Source: JBCBKU01 sp038521345
GTDB lineage: Bacteria > Pseudomonadota > Alphaproteobacteria > Rhodobacterales > Rhodobacteraceae
Assembly: GCA_038521345.1 (NCBI GenBank)
Contig: JBCBKU010000012.1
Coordinates: forward strand, 1-64,000
Reading direction: 5' to 3'
Length of the DNA stretch: 64,000 nt
The notes under the pieces were generated by a model. That model saw only the letters and a program-made list of their open reading frames with translations, searched no databases and was not told where the DNA came from. This document shows positions 33,849-43,317 of the stretch, in pieces; position 1 is the stretch's first letter; every line of letters starts with the position of its first letter. Both the position numbers and the translations under genes were made by a program.

Positions 33849-36800
33849 TTATCCCTGCAGGCGGCTGACCTCTAGCTCGCCTTCCTTCGCCGCTTTCATG
33901 GCGAGAGCGGCGGCATGGCAGCCGGCGGCCGTGGTGTAGTAGGGGATCTTGTCCATGAGCGCGACGGTGCGCATCGAGCGGCTGTCCTCCACCGCCTGGG
34001 CACCTTCTGTGGTGTTCATCACCAGCGCGACGCGTCCGTCCTTCATCACGTCGACGATGTTCGGGCGGCCCTCGTAGACCTTGTTGACCACCTCGGCCGC
34101 GATTTCGTGGCCTTCGAGGAAGGCCGCGGTGCCGCGGGTGGCGAGGATGGCGAAGCCGAGATCGGTGAGGATCCGCGCGGTCTCGGCCAGTTGGGGCGTC
34201 TTGTCCTCGGTCTTGATCGAGAAGAAGACCGCGCCGTCCTCGGGCTCGGGCAGCCGCGTTCCGGCACCGAGTTGTGCCTTGAGAAAGGCGCGAGGGAAGG
34301 AGGCGTCCGCCCCCATCACTTCGCCGGTCGAGCGCATCTCGGGGCCGAGAAGCGTGTCGACGCCCGGGAAGCGGGCGAAGGGCAGCACGGCCTCTTTTAC
34401 GGCGAACGTGTCGGGGAAGGGATCCTTCAGCTCAAAGCCCGAGAGCGGTTCACCCGCCATGAGACGCGCTGCGATCGATGCGATGGGCGAGTTCACCGCC
34501 TTGGCGACGAAGGGCACGGTGCGCGAGGCACGCGGGTTCACCTCGATCAGGTAGATCTCGCCGTCCTTGACCGCAAACTGTACATTCATCAGGCCGCGGA
34601 CGTTCAGCGCCTTGGCCAGCGCCTTGGTCTGGTTGGCAAGCTCGGCCGTGATCTCGGCAGGCAAGGCGTGCGGCGGCAGCGAGCAGGCGCTGTCACCCGA
34701 ATGCACGCCGGCTTCTTCGATATGCTCCATGATCCCGGCCACGTGGGTTTCGGTCCCGTCGGCAAGCGCGTCGACATCGACCTCGGTGGCACCAGAAAGA
34801 TAGCTATCGAGCAGGACCGGACTGTCGCCGGACACCTGGACCGCGTCCCGGATATAGCGGTTGAGTTGCGCGGGGTCGCGGACGATCTCCATGGCGCGGC
34901 CGCCAAGCACGAAGGACGGCCGGATGACCAGCGGATAACCGATGGTCTCGGCTGCCTCGACCGCCTCGGCCTCGGAATGGGCGATGGCGTTGGCGGGTTG
35001 TTTCAGCCCGAGGTCCTGAACGAGTTTCTGAAACCGCTCGCGATCCTCGGCCGCGTCGATGGCATCGGGGGATGTGCCGAGAATGGGAATGCCCGCGGCC
35101 TCGAGCGAATTGGCGAGTTTCAGGGGCGTCTGGCCACCGAACTGGACGATGACGCCATGAAGCGTTCCGGCCTCTTGTTCGACCCGCAGGATTTCGAGGA
35201 CATGTTCAAGCGTCAGCGGTTCGAAGTACAGCCGGTCGGACGTGTCGTAGTCTGTCGAAACCGTCTCGGGGTTGCAGTTGACCATGATGGTCTCGTAGCC
35301 GGCCTCGGTCAGCGCAAAGCACGCATGGCAGCAGCAATAGTCGAACTCGATCCCTTGCCCGATCCTGTTCGGGCCGCCGCCAAGGATGACGACCTTTTTC
35401 GCGGTGCTTGGGCGTGCCTCGCACTCGACCTCGCCCATGACCGGGGTCTCGTAGGTCGAGTACATGTACGGGGTCTGCGCCTCGAATTCGGCAGCACAGG
35501 TGTCGATCCGTTTGAATACGGCTGTGACGCCGAGATTGTGGCGGGCGCGACGGATCTGATCCTCGTCGCGCCCTGTCAGGAGGGCAAGACGGGCATCTGT
35601 GAAACCCATCATCTTGAGGTGGCGCAAGCCCTCTTCGGTCACGGGCAGGCCGTTGCGGCGCACTTCGTCCTCGGCCGTGACGATCTCGGCAATCCGGGCC
35701 AGAAACCAGGGATCGTATTCGGTCAGTTCCTGAATCTCGCCCTGTGAAAAGCCGTACCGCATGGCTTCTGCCGTGATCCGCAGGCGGTCGGGCGAGCGTT
35801 CGCCAAGGGCCCGGGTCACGGCCTTGTCGATGGCCTGCTGCGCCTCGGGTGTCTTGCCGGCAAGAAAACGTGTCCCGTTCTGGGTCTGGTATTCGACATC
35901 CGCCGCAGGGGGCATGCCGGGGATGGCGATCTCGTCGAACCCGGTCAGGCCCGTTTCCATCGAGGCCAACGCTTTTTGAAGGCTCTCGTGGATCGTGCGG
36001 CCGATGGCCATTGCCTCGCCCACCGATTTCATGGCCGTGGTCAGGATCGGCTCGGCGCCCGGGAACTTTTCAAAAGCGAACCTCGGGATTTTGGTGACCA
36101 CGTAGTCGATCGTGGGTTCGAATGAGGCGGGTGTCACTTTTGTGATGTCGTTGTCCAACTCGTCGAGCGTGTAGCCCACGGCGAGTTTCGCGGCGATCTT
36201 GGCAATGGGGAACCCGGTGGCCTTGGAAGCCAGCGCCGAAGAGCGCGAGACGCGCGGGTTCATCTCGATCACGACCATCCGACCATCGGCAGGGTTTACG
36301 GCCCATTGAACGTTGGATCCGCCAGTCTCGACGCCGATCTCGCGCAGAACGGCAATCGACCCGTTCCGCATGATCTGGTACTCTTTGTCGGTCAGCGTCA
36401 GCGCGGGTGCGACCGTGACGCTGTCGCCGGTATGCACGCCCATCGGGTCCACGTTTTCGATGGCACAGACGATGATCGCGTTGTCGGCCGTGTCGCGCAC
36501 CACCTCCATCTCGAACTCTTTCCAGCCGAGAAGGCTTTCGTCGATCAGGATCTGGCCCACGGGGCTGGCATCAAGGCCGCCCTTGCAGATCGCGAGGTAA
36601 TCGTCCCGGTTGTATGCGATGCCACCGCCGGTGCCGCCCAGTGTGAAGGCCGGGCGGATGATCGCCGGAAGACCCACGGTGTCGAGTGCGGCGACACAAT
36701 CCTCGAGGCTTTCGGCAATGGTGGCCTTGGGGTTTTCCAGACCGATCCTGTCCATCGCCTCGCGGAACAGCTTGCGGTCCTCGGCCATTTCGATGGCTTC

Positions 36801-37160
36801 GCGGCGCGCGCCGATCATCTCGACCCCGAATTTGGCGAGCACCCCCATTTCCTCGAGTGCGAGCGAGGTGTTCAACCCCGTTTGGCCGCCCATCGTTGGC
36901 AGCAGCGCATCGGGACGCTCTTTCTCGATGATCTTGGCCACGATCTCGGGCGTGATGGGTTCGATATACGTTGCGTCCGCCAACCCGGGATCGGTCATAA
37001 TCGTCGCCGGGTTCGAGTTGACGAGGATGACCCGGTAGCCTTCTTCGCGCAGCGCCTTGCAAGCCTGGGCGCCAGAGTAGTCGAACTCGCAGGCCTGCCC
37101 GATAACGATGGGACCGGCACCGATGATCAGGATGGACTGGATATCGGTGCGTTTCGGCAT
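33849..37160 (-). CDS. carB: Carbamoyl phosphate synthase large subunit
   Basis: A 1103-residue enzyme that makes carbamoyl phosphate for arginine and pyrimidines with CarA. It has two ATP-grasp halves: KRTDIQSILIIGAGPIVIGQ starts the first, KKVVILGGGPNRIGQG the second (about residue 590). The last ~130 residues are the allosteric MGS-like domain. carA is not in the window. The gene is monocistronic here; its 3' end abuts the RES toxin gene. Confidence 0.97.
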   Translation of the reverse strand: MPKRTDIQSILIIGAGPIVIGQACEFDYSGAQACKALREEGYRVILVNSNPATIMTDPGLADATYIEPITPEIVAKIIEKERPDALLPTMGGQTGLNTSLALEEMGVLAKFGVEMIGARREAIEMAEDRKLFREAMDRIGLENPKATIAESLEDCVAALDTVGLPAIIRPAFTLGGTGGGIAYNRDDYLAICKGGLDASPVGQILIDESLLGWKEFEMEVVRDTADNAIIVCAIENVDPMGVHTGDSVTVAPALTLTDKEYQIMRNGSIAVLREIGVETGGSNVQWAVNPADGRMVVIEMNPRVSRSSALASKATGFPIAKIAAKLAVGYTLDELDNDITKVTPASFEPTIDYVVTKIPRFAFEKFPGAEPILTTAMKSVGEAMAIGRTIHESLQKALASMETGLTGFDEIAIPGMPPAADVEYQTQNGTRFLAGKTPEAQQAIDKAVTRALGERSPDRLRITAEAMRYGFSQGEIQELTEYDPWFLARIAEIVTAEDEVRRNGLPVTEEGLRHLKMMGFTDARLALLTGRDEDQIRRARHNLGVTAVFKRIDTCAAEFEAQTPYMYSTYETPVMGEVECEARPSTAKKVVILGGGPNRIGQGIEFDYCCCHACFALTEAGYETIMVNCNPETVSTDYDTSDRLYFEPLTLEHVLEILRVEQEAGTLHGVIVQFGGQTPLKLANSLEAAGIPILGTSPDAIDAAEDRERFQKLVQDLGLKQPANAIAHSEAEAVEAAETIGYPLVIRPSFVLGGRAMEIVRDPAQLNRYIRDAVQVSGDSPVLLDSYLSGATEVDVDALADGTETHVAGIMEHIEEAGVHSGDSACSLPPHALPAEITAELANQTKALAKALNVRGLMNVQFAVKDGEIYLIEVNPRASRTVPFVAKAVNSPIASIAARLMAGEPLSGFELKDPFPDTFAVKEAVLPFARFPGVDTLLGPEMRSTGEVMGADASFPRAFLKAQLGAGTRLPEPEDGAVFFSIKTEDKTPQLAETARILTDLGFAILATRGTAAFLEGHEIAAEVVNKVYEGRPNIVDVMKDGRVALVMNTTEGAQAVEDSRSMRTVALMDKIPYYTTAAGCHAAALAMKAAKEGELEVSRLQG

Positions 37161-37248
37161 GGGTCCCCCGGCGGCGTGGCGGACGCGGCGGCGCCCAAAT
37201 TGGCGGGGTTATAGCTACCGGTCGAGCAGGCGCAAGACGGCTCGGGGT

Positions 37249-38523
37249 TCAGCCGGGCTGTGGGGCGGAATTAGTCGCCTCGTGCGCAAATCTCTGGCTG
37301 AGCACCAGAGCCACGAAAAGGCTGAGAAAGAGTGGAACACCGACGAAAATCTGGGGGAACACGAGGCGCGGTGGATCGATCAGAACAATGTGCAGCGGTG
37401 TAGCAATGGCCAGCGCGACGGCGGCAACGATGGCAAGGCTGGCCCGGCCCGACACGAGCCCGGGCAGAAGCGCCAGAGCCGTCAGATAGTAGTGCGCCCA
37501 GCCGAGTGGCCCGAAAAGCGGGATGGCGAGGGCCAGACCGAAGGTCTGGACAGCAATCCGGCGGGGGCGGGGCAGCGTGCGGGTGGCGCACCAGAGGGCG
37601 ACGAGGGCAAGGAGAAACCCGATCTTGGAAAGGGCCGAGATCCAGCCCGGTTTGGCGTAATGGTATTCACGCCCGGTATGAAGTGGTGCCGTCCCGGCGA
37701 GGGCGTCGGTCAGCTGATAGAGCGCGGGTTCCAGCGACCACGAGATGAACGCGATGTAGAGATGGCCCGAGATCGTCGCGAGGCGTTCAAGGTAGGTTGC
37801 GTGGAGGTCCCATCCCATCACCAGAACAGAAAGCGCGGCAATGGCGGCACCCGAGATCAGAAAGGCTGCTGTGGCGCGGAGGTTCCGGTCGGCGAGGAAG
37901 ACAAGAACGAAGGCCGCAGGAGTGAGTTTGAGCGCCGCGGCAGCGGCGAGGGCCATACCGGCGGCAACGGACGCGCCTGCACGCAGGCGTTCGATCGCCA
38001 GAAGCGTCAGAAATACGACGAGGATTTGTGTCTGGCCCAAGGCCAGCGCGGATTGGGCCGGCAGACCGAGGATGGCGAGGATGGCGGCGGCGGCCATCCA
38101 CTGGGTCAGGGATATGGGCCGCCCCATGATGCACCACCCGAGAAACGCGGCGCCGACGACGAGGGCTGCGTTCACGACGAGCGCTGCGTTCATCGCGACC
38201 TGCGGGTCGAGGCGTGCAAGCGGGGCCGCGGCGGCGGCAACCCAGGGGGGATAGATGAAGGGATAGGTCTGTTCGTCCGCATGTCCGGCCGCTGAAAGCG
38301 CGGCCGACCAATCCGGTGGCATCTCGGGCGAAATGACGAGCGGCGGGGCGGCATATATCTGATCATTGGCGCCGTCGGCCCAGAAATGCCCGGCGAAGTA
38401 GAGCGCGGTGAAGTCGGTCGACCACGCGCCCCAATGCTGAGCTATTAGGACGGCACACGTCCCCAATGCGATAGCCCAAGCCATCGCCGCATCGTTTGTC
38501 CGCTGATCCGTGGCCCCTTGCAC
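37249..38523 (-). CDS. DUF2029/GT87-like membrane protein
   Basis: A 424-residue protein with about ten to twelve membrane helices and the DUF2029 layout: a first periplasmic loop with DFTALYFAGHFWADG and YPFIYPPW, then LGQTQILVVFLTLLA and ALKLTPAAF. GT87 enzymes are polyprenyl-phosphate-dependent mannosyltransferases in Actinobacteria; the substrate here is unknown. No sugar-nucleotide genes are nearby. Confidence 0.82.
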   Translation of the reverse strand: MQGATDQRTNDAAMAWAIALGTCAVLIAQHWGAWSTDFTALYFAGHFWADGANDQIYAAPPLVISPEMPPDWSAALSAAGHADEQTYPFIYPPWVAAAAAPLARLDPQVAMNAALVVNAALVVGAAFLGWCIMGRPISLTQWMAAAAILAILGLPAQSALALGQTQILVVFLTLLAIERLRAGASVAAGMALAAAAALKLTPAAFVLVFLADRNLRATAAFLISGAAIAALSVLVMGWDLHATYLERLATISGHLYIAFISWSLEPALYQLTDALAGTAPLHTGREYHYAKPGWISALSKIGFLLALVALWCATRTLPRPRRIAVQTFGLALAIPLFGPLGWAHYYLTALALLPGLVSGRASLAIVAAVALAIATPLHIVLIDPPRLVFPQIFVGVPLFLSLFVALVLSQRFAHEATNSAPQPG

Positions 38524-38597
38524 GTCGGATGCGCCCCGTCTTGCCTATTCCCAAGGGTCTAGTAGCGGTTTGGGGCAAAAACCGGGCGCCTCCGGTG

Positions 38598-39845
38598 CTA
38601 TTCGGCGGCGTGTCGGGCGGCCTCCTCGGCATGTTCAGAGGCCACGGTCCCGCGGTAGAGATAGTCGCGGGTCAGCGGAACGGCGGATTGGTCGTGGGCC
38701 AGTTGGATCTGGAACACGGCCTGACGTCCGTGGCGGAAGGTCTGCTCGGACGCGATGAGATAGAAGCGCCACATCCGGCAGAACCGCTCGTCATACAGCG
38801 CTGCCGCCTTGTCCCAGTTGGCCATAAACCGGTCGAGCCAAACGCGCAGGGTCTCGGCATAGTGCAGGCGCCAGATCTCGATATCCGTCTGGTACAGGCC
38901 CGAAGCCTCGATCGACGGCATCACTTCGGACAGCGCCGGTGCGTAACCGCCCGGGAAGATGTACTTGGTGATCCACGGGCTGGTGGACCCCGGCGGTTCC
39001 GGTCGGCCGATCGTGTGAATCAGGGCCACGCCATCCGGGCGCAGTTTGTCGGCCACATGGTTGAAGTACTCGCCATAATGCGGGACGCCCACATGTTCGA
39101 ACATGCCGACCGACACGATCCGGTCGAAAGTTTCGTCGACATTGCGATAGTCGGTCAGGCGGAAATCGCACATGTTCGAAAGACCCGAAGCCTCGGCCCG
39201 TTCATTGGCGATCTTGTGCTGCTCTTCCGACAAGGTGACGCCGACGACATGGGCGCCGTAGTCGCGTGCCAGCGTCATGCCGAGGCCGCCCCAGCCGCAT
39301 CCGATATCGAGCACGCGCATGCCCGGCTGAATCAGGAGCTTTTCGGCGATATGGCGTTTCTTGGCCGCCTGTGCCTCTTCCAGCGTCATCGACGGGTCGG
39401 CGAAGTAGGCGCATGAATACTGCTTGTCTGTGTCGAGAAACAGCTCATAAAGCTCGGCCGAAAGGTCGTAATGGTGCGCCACGTTCGACCGCGCCCGGGA
39501 CCGCGGGTTGAACTGATGAAGGCGTTTCAGAAGGACCCGTAGGCGTCGCAGGGCCTGGTCCCACCAGGGTCCGCGATGCACTTCGAGGTTCTCGATCGCG
39601 ATCCGGAGAAACCCGTGCAGGTCGTCGCCGTCAATGGTGAGTGTCCCGTCCATATAGGCTTCACCAGCCGCCAGTTCCGGGCTGCGAACCGCCTTGCGTA
39701 AAACATCGGGATCCGAGATGCGTACTGTGACCGGGTCGCCGGTGCCGTCGCCAAATGTCCAGACCGCCCCGTCGGGCAAATGAAAGATAAGCGTGCCCTT
39801 CCGCATGACACGCCGAAGAAATTGCTCGGTGAGCGTTGTCCACAT
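38598..39845 (-). CDS. Cyclopropane-fatty-acyl-phospholipid synthase family protein
   Basis: A 415-residue SAM-dependent methyltransferase of the CFAS family. The N-terminal lipid-binding domain has SPELAAGEAYMDGTL; the Rossmann domain has DIGCGWGGLGMTLA; and SVGMFEHVG and TDKQYSCAYF are family blocks. Members make cyclopropane or methyl-branched phospholipids. ATG 39845 has GGGGGT close upstream; a longer frame of 75 codons runs over the intergenic region. Divergent from aspS. Confidence 0.9.
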   Translation of the reverse strand: MWTTLTEQFLRRVMRKGTLIFHLPDGAVWTFGDGTGDPVTVRISDPDVLRKAVRSPELAAGEAYMDGTLTIDGDDLHGFLRIAIENLEVHRGPWWDQALRRLRVLLKRLHQFNPRSRARSNVAHHYDLSAELYELFLDTDKQYSCAYFADPSMTLEEAQAAKKRHIAEKLLIQPGMRVLDIGCGWGGLGMTLARDYGAHVVGVTLSEEQHKIANERAEASGLSNMCDFRLTDYRNVDETFDRIVSVGMFEHVGVPHYGEYFNHVADKLRPDGVALIHTIGRPEPPGSTSPWITKYIFPGGYAPALSEVMPSIEASGLYQTDIEIWRLHYAETLRVWLDRFMANWDKAAALYDERFCRMWRFYLIASEQTFRHGRQAVFQIQLAHDQSAVPLTRDYLYRGTVASEHAEEAARHAAE

Positions 39846-40060
39846 AATCACCCCCTTCGGACGCCCCCCGGCGCCACCCATGGTGTAGTTTTGTCCCCTC
39901 GCTCTGCGGGTCGGTTCTATTGCTAATGCGTGCCAACCCATTCTGCAGCGGCAACATTTTGTCCAACGAATCGCGACCTGTAAAGTTTTCCACACATCAC
40001 AAGTGGACATGTGCATGTGTCTGCCGAGGCCGCACCGGCGCTGACGGGGGTCGCTTCGGG

Positions 40061-40089
40061 TTGACTTCACGGGCGCCGCGTCGTGTATC
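40061..40089 (+). promoter_or_regulatory. aspS promoter
   Basis: TTGACT (40061-40066) and TGTATC (40084-40089) with 17-nt spacing; the predicted start is near 40096, 25 nt before the aspS ATG. The rest of the 275-nt divergent gap holds a small dyad ACATG-TG-CATGT and no other gene. Confidence 0.5.
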
Positions 40090-40120
40090 GGCGCGGATTT
40101 CGACCCCGGGAGAGCCGACG

Positions 40121-41905
40121 ATGCATGCCTACAGGAGCCATACCTGCGCCGATCTGACGAAGGCCGACGTGGGCAATACCGTGCGCCTCTGCGGCTGGGT
40201 GCACCGGGTGCGCGACCATGGCGGTGTTCTGTTCATCGACCTGCGAGACCACTACGGCATGACGCAGGTTCTGGCCGATCCCGACAGCCCGGTTTTCAAA
40301 GGGGTCGAGGCCGTTCGGTCAGAATGGTGCATCCGGATCGATGGCGAGGTAAAGGCGCGCGACGCGGCGTTGGTCAATCCGAAGATCCCAACGGGCGAGA
40401 TCGAGGTTTTCGTACGCGATCTCGAAGTGCTGGGTGCGGCCGACGAACTGCCTCTTATGGTGTTCGGTGAACAGGAATACCCGGAGGAGACACGCCTTCG
40501 GTACCGGTATCTCGATCTGCGACGCGAGAAGATGCAGGCGAACATGACGCTTCGATCCGACGTGATTGCGGATGTGCGCCGCAGGATGTGGGATCTGGAG
40601 TTCCGTGAGTACCAGACGCCGATCATCACCGCGTCCTCGCCCGAGGGCGCGCGGGACTTTCTGGTGCCGTCTCGCCTGCACCCGGGTCGGTTCTATGCGC
40701 TTCCGCAGGCCCCGCAGCAGTTCAAGCAGCTTCTGATGGTGTCCGGATTCGACAAGTACTTTCAGATTGCCCCTTGCTTCCGCGACGAGGATCCGCGCGC
40801 GGATCGCAGCCCGACGGATTTCTATCAGCTCGACCTTGAGATGAGCTTTGTCGAACAGCAGGACGTCTTCGACACGGTGGCGCCGGTGATTGCAGGCGTC
40901 TTCTCGGCCTTTGGGGGCGAACGGGTGGTGGACGCGCCGGAAAGCTGGCCGCAGATTCCGTACGCGGACGCGATGCTGAAATACGGAACCGACAAGCCGG
41001 ACCTGCGCAATCCGATTGAGATGCGGGTGGTGAGCGACCATTTCCGTGGCTCGGGTTTTGCGATCTTTGCCAAGCTGCTGGAGCAGGACGGGACCGAGAT
41101 CCGGGCCATTCCCGCGCCCACCGGCGGGTCGCGCAAGTTTTGCGACCGGATGAACGCGTGGGCCCAGAAGGAAGGGCTGCCGGGGATGGGATACATATTC
41201 TGGCGTGAGGCCGAGGGCGGTATGGAAGCCGCCGGTCCGCTGGCCAAGAACATCGGACCCGAGCGCACGGAGGCGGTCCGCCAGCAGCTGGGCCTGGGCG
41301 TCGGCGATGCGGCGTTCTTCCTCGGCGGCAAGCCGGCCACTTTCGAGGCGGTCGCCGGGCGTGCGCGCCGCGTGATCGGCGACGAGTTGGGTCTGACCGA
41401 CCAGAACCGGTTCGCCTTTGCCTGGATCGTCGACTTTCCGATCTACGAGCAGGATGCCGAGACGGGTGCGATCGATTTCGAGCACAACCCGTTCTCGATG
41501 CCACAGGGCGGCATGGCCGCGCTTGAGGGTGATCCGCTGGCGGTCAAAGGGTATCAGTACGATCTGGCCTGCAACGGGTACGAACTGGTGTCGGGCGCGA
41601 TCCGGAACCACAAACCCGAAATCATGCTGAAGGCGTTCGAGATCGCGGGATACGGCGAGAACGAGGTCAAGAACCGGTTTGGCGGTCTCTATCAGGCGTT
41701 CCAGTACGGGGCACCGCCCCACGGCGGCTGTGCGTTGGGCATCGACCGGATGGTGATGCTTCTGGCCGACGAAGAGAACATCCGCGAAGTCATTCTGTTC
41801 CCGATGAACCAGCGTGCCGAGGACCTCATGATGGGGGCCCCGTCCGAACCGTCGTCCGAGCAGTTGATGGAATTGAGTCTGCGCGTTCTGCCAAAGGACG
41901 ACTAG
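40121..41905 (+). CDS. aspS: Aspartyl-tRNA synthetase
   Basis: Class II synthetase, 594 residues: OB-fold anticodon domain (GWVHRVRDHGGVLFIDLRD), motif 2 CFRDEDPRADR, the bacterial GAD insertion, and motif 3 GCALGIDRMVMLL. Alphaproteobacterial AspRS is often nondiscriminating and may charge tRNA-Asn; this cannot be told here. ATG 40121 has GGGAGA upstream. Confidence 0.97.
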   Translation: MHAYRSHTCADLTKADVGNTVRLCGWVHRVRDHGGVLFIDLRDHYGMTQVLADPDSPVFKGVEAVRSEWCIRIDGEVKARDAALVNPKIPTGEIEVFVRDLEVLGAADELPLMVFGEQEYPEETRLRYRYLDLRREKMQANMTLRSDVIADVRRRMWDLEFREYQTPIITASSPEGARDFLVPSRLHPGRFYALPQAPQQFKQLLMVSGFDKYFQIAPCFRDEDPRADRSPTDFYQLDLEMSFVEQQDVFDTVAPVIAGVFSAFGGERVVDAPESWPQIPYADAMLKYGTDKPDLRNPIEMRVVSDHFRGSGFAIFAKLLEQDGTEIRAIPAPTGGSRKFCDRMNAWAQKEGLPGMGYIFWREAEGGMEAAGPLAKNIGPERTEAVRQQLGLGVGDAAFFLGGKPATFEAVAGRARRVIGDELGLTDQNRFAFAWIVDFPIYEQDAETGAIDFEHNPFSMPQGGMAALEGDPLAVKGYQYDLACNGYELVSGAIRNHKPEIMLKAFEIAGYGENEVKNRFGGLYQAFQYGAPPHGGCALGIDRMVMLLADEENIREVILFPMNQRAEDLMMGAPSEPSSEQLMELSLRVLPKDD

Positions 41906-41961
41906 CCCCTCGTTTTCCCGGTCCGCCATGCTAGCCTGCCCGCATTTCAGGGGAGGTTTTT

Positions 41962-43230
41962 ATGGCTTTGAGATTGACCACGTGGAACATCGGCTGGTTC
42001 GGTCAGCTGCTGAAAGGGTTCACCCGCACGATCCCGACGAAATCGAAAGAGGTGCGGACGCGGGCCGGGAAAGCGCTTCAGCGCGAACAGAAAGAGCAGA
42101 TTGCCGAAGAGATCCGGCGGATCGACCCGGATGTTCTTTGCATTCAGGAAGGACCCTCGACCGGTAATGTCCGCCGGCTTGAGGCCTTTTGTGACGACTT
42201 TCTCGACAGCCGCTGGAGTGTGGTCCTGCGCAAGGACGGCGACAGCTGGCTGATCTCGGGGTCGCAGGCGATCTATTATCTCGTGAAGTCGTCGCGGATG
42301 GACGCGTTGCAACCCAAGCTGTTGTCCCAGACCGCGTGGATCGAAGCGACCGAGCAAGAAAGCCGCGTGGATCCGAATGCCGAGGGCACGGGCGAGCACA
42401 AGCGGAAATGGCCCATTATCCATCCGCTCTTCAAACCGGATGCGGTGGCGGCATTGCCGGAGCCGGATACCGGCGATGACGAAGAGGGCGACGCGCAGCC
42501 GGACCTTGATGACCGCGAGCATTCGCACTGGCGCCATCCGCAGGTTCTGGTTCTGACGGTGGGCGGCAAACGGGTGGACCTGATCGGGTGCCATCTCAAG
42601 TCGAAATTCGGAGGTGACGATTACGCCAAGGCGGGGCGACTGCGCCAGCAGGCAGAGGCGGGCGTGCCGATCACGGACGAGGACGTCGCGCTGATCCGAC
42701 AGGTCGAGCAGACCGCGGTGGAAAGCCGGATCAAGCTGTCGACCGAGATTGCCAATATTCGGTACTTTGTCGAACACCGGTTCCGGAACGAACCGCACCC
42801 GGCGCTGTTCATCCTTGGGGACTTCAACGATGGCGTCGGAAAAGAGGTGTTCGAGCGCAAGTACCTTTTTCACGACGCGATCTCGAATCTTCAGGGCGAT
42901 GTTTTCTTCGCCCGGCGATTCCTGAACCATGGTCTCTTCGATTTCAGCCAGGGCGTTGGTGAGAACCACCGCTGGAGCGCGCGGTTTTCCGATGTCTGGG
43001 ATCCCCGGCGTCCGCCCGAGATCCTTCTGGACCATATCATGTTCACCCAAGGTGTCGTCGGGGAAGAGGCGTTGTCGCGAACCGGCCTGAGGGTCCGGTC
43101 CCATGCAGGGCGGGTCGAACACGAGATCCACAATGCCGTGAATGCGGTCTTTGACCGTGAAGAAGACCATACGAGCGACCACCGGCCCGTGACGCTGGAT
43201 GTGACGACTGCCGAGGACCTGATCGCCTGA
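41962..43230 (+). CDS. Endonuclease/exonuclease/phosphatase family protein
   Basis: A 422-residue EEP-fold hydrolase. Marks in order: TTWNIGWF at the start, CIQEG (catalytic Glu), GCHLKSK, ILGDFNDG, LDHIMF and TSDHRPVTLD. Relatives cleave DNA, phosphoinositides or sphingomyelin. There is no signal peptide, so cytosolic. A charged insertion (about residues 165-185) is unusual. It precedes DUF1800 by 87 nt on the same strand. Confidence 0.88.
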   Translation: MALRLTTWNIGWFGQLLKGFTRTIPTKSKEVRTRAGKALQREQKEQIAEEIRRIDPDVLCIQEGPSTGNVRRLEAFCDDFLDSRWSVVLRKDGDSWLISGSQAIYYLVKSSRMDALQPKLLSQTAWIEATEQESRVDPNAEGTGEHKRKWPIIHPLFKPDAVAALPEPDTGDDEEGDAQPDLDDREHSHWRHPQVLVLTVGGKRVDLIGCHLKSKFGGDDYAKAGRLRQQAEAGVPITDEDVALIRQVEQTAVESRIKLSTEIANIRYFVEHRFRNEPHPALFILGDFNDGVGKEVFERKYLFHDAISNLQGDVFFARRFLNHGLFDFSQGVGENHRWSARFSDVWDPRRPPEILLDHIMFTQGVVGEEALSRTGLRVRSHAGRVEHEIHNAVNAVFDREEDHTSDHRPVTLDVTTAEDLIA

Positions 43231-43317
43231 CCGCGCGGAGAATCGCCCACCGAGCGACGGAGTTTACGTTCTGTCCCGTAAGATGACGCAAGGTGGCGCC
43301 GAGCGCGGAGGAGCGAT

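Noticed and set aside
33915..35747. A 610-codon open frame opposite carB
   Set aside because: It is the complement of conserved CarB codons and has no recognisable domain.
37108..38295. A 395-codon plus-strand frame opposite the GT87-like gene
   Set aside because: The minus strand encodes a clear multi-helix membrane protein; the plus frame is Gly/Arg-rich shadow.
39905..39945. TGGCACG-type sigma-54 element upstream of the cyclopropane synthase gene
   Set aside because: The spacing between GG and GC is nine instead of ten bases, which inactivates such promoters.
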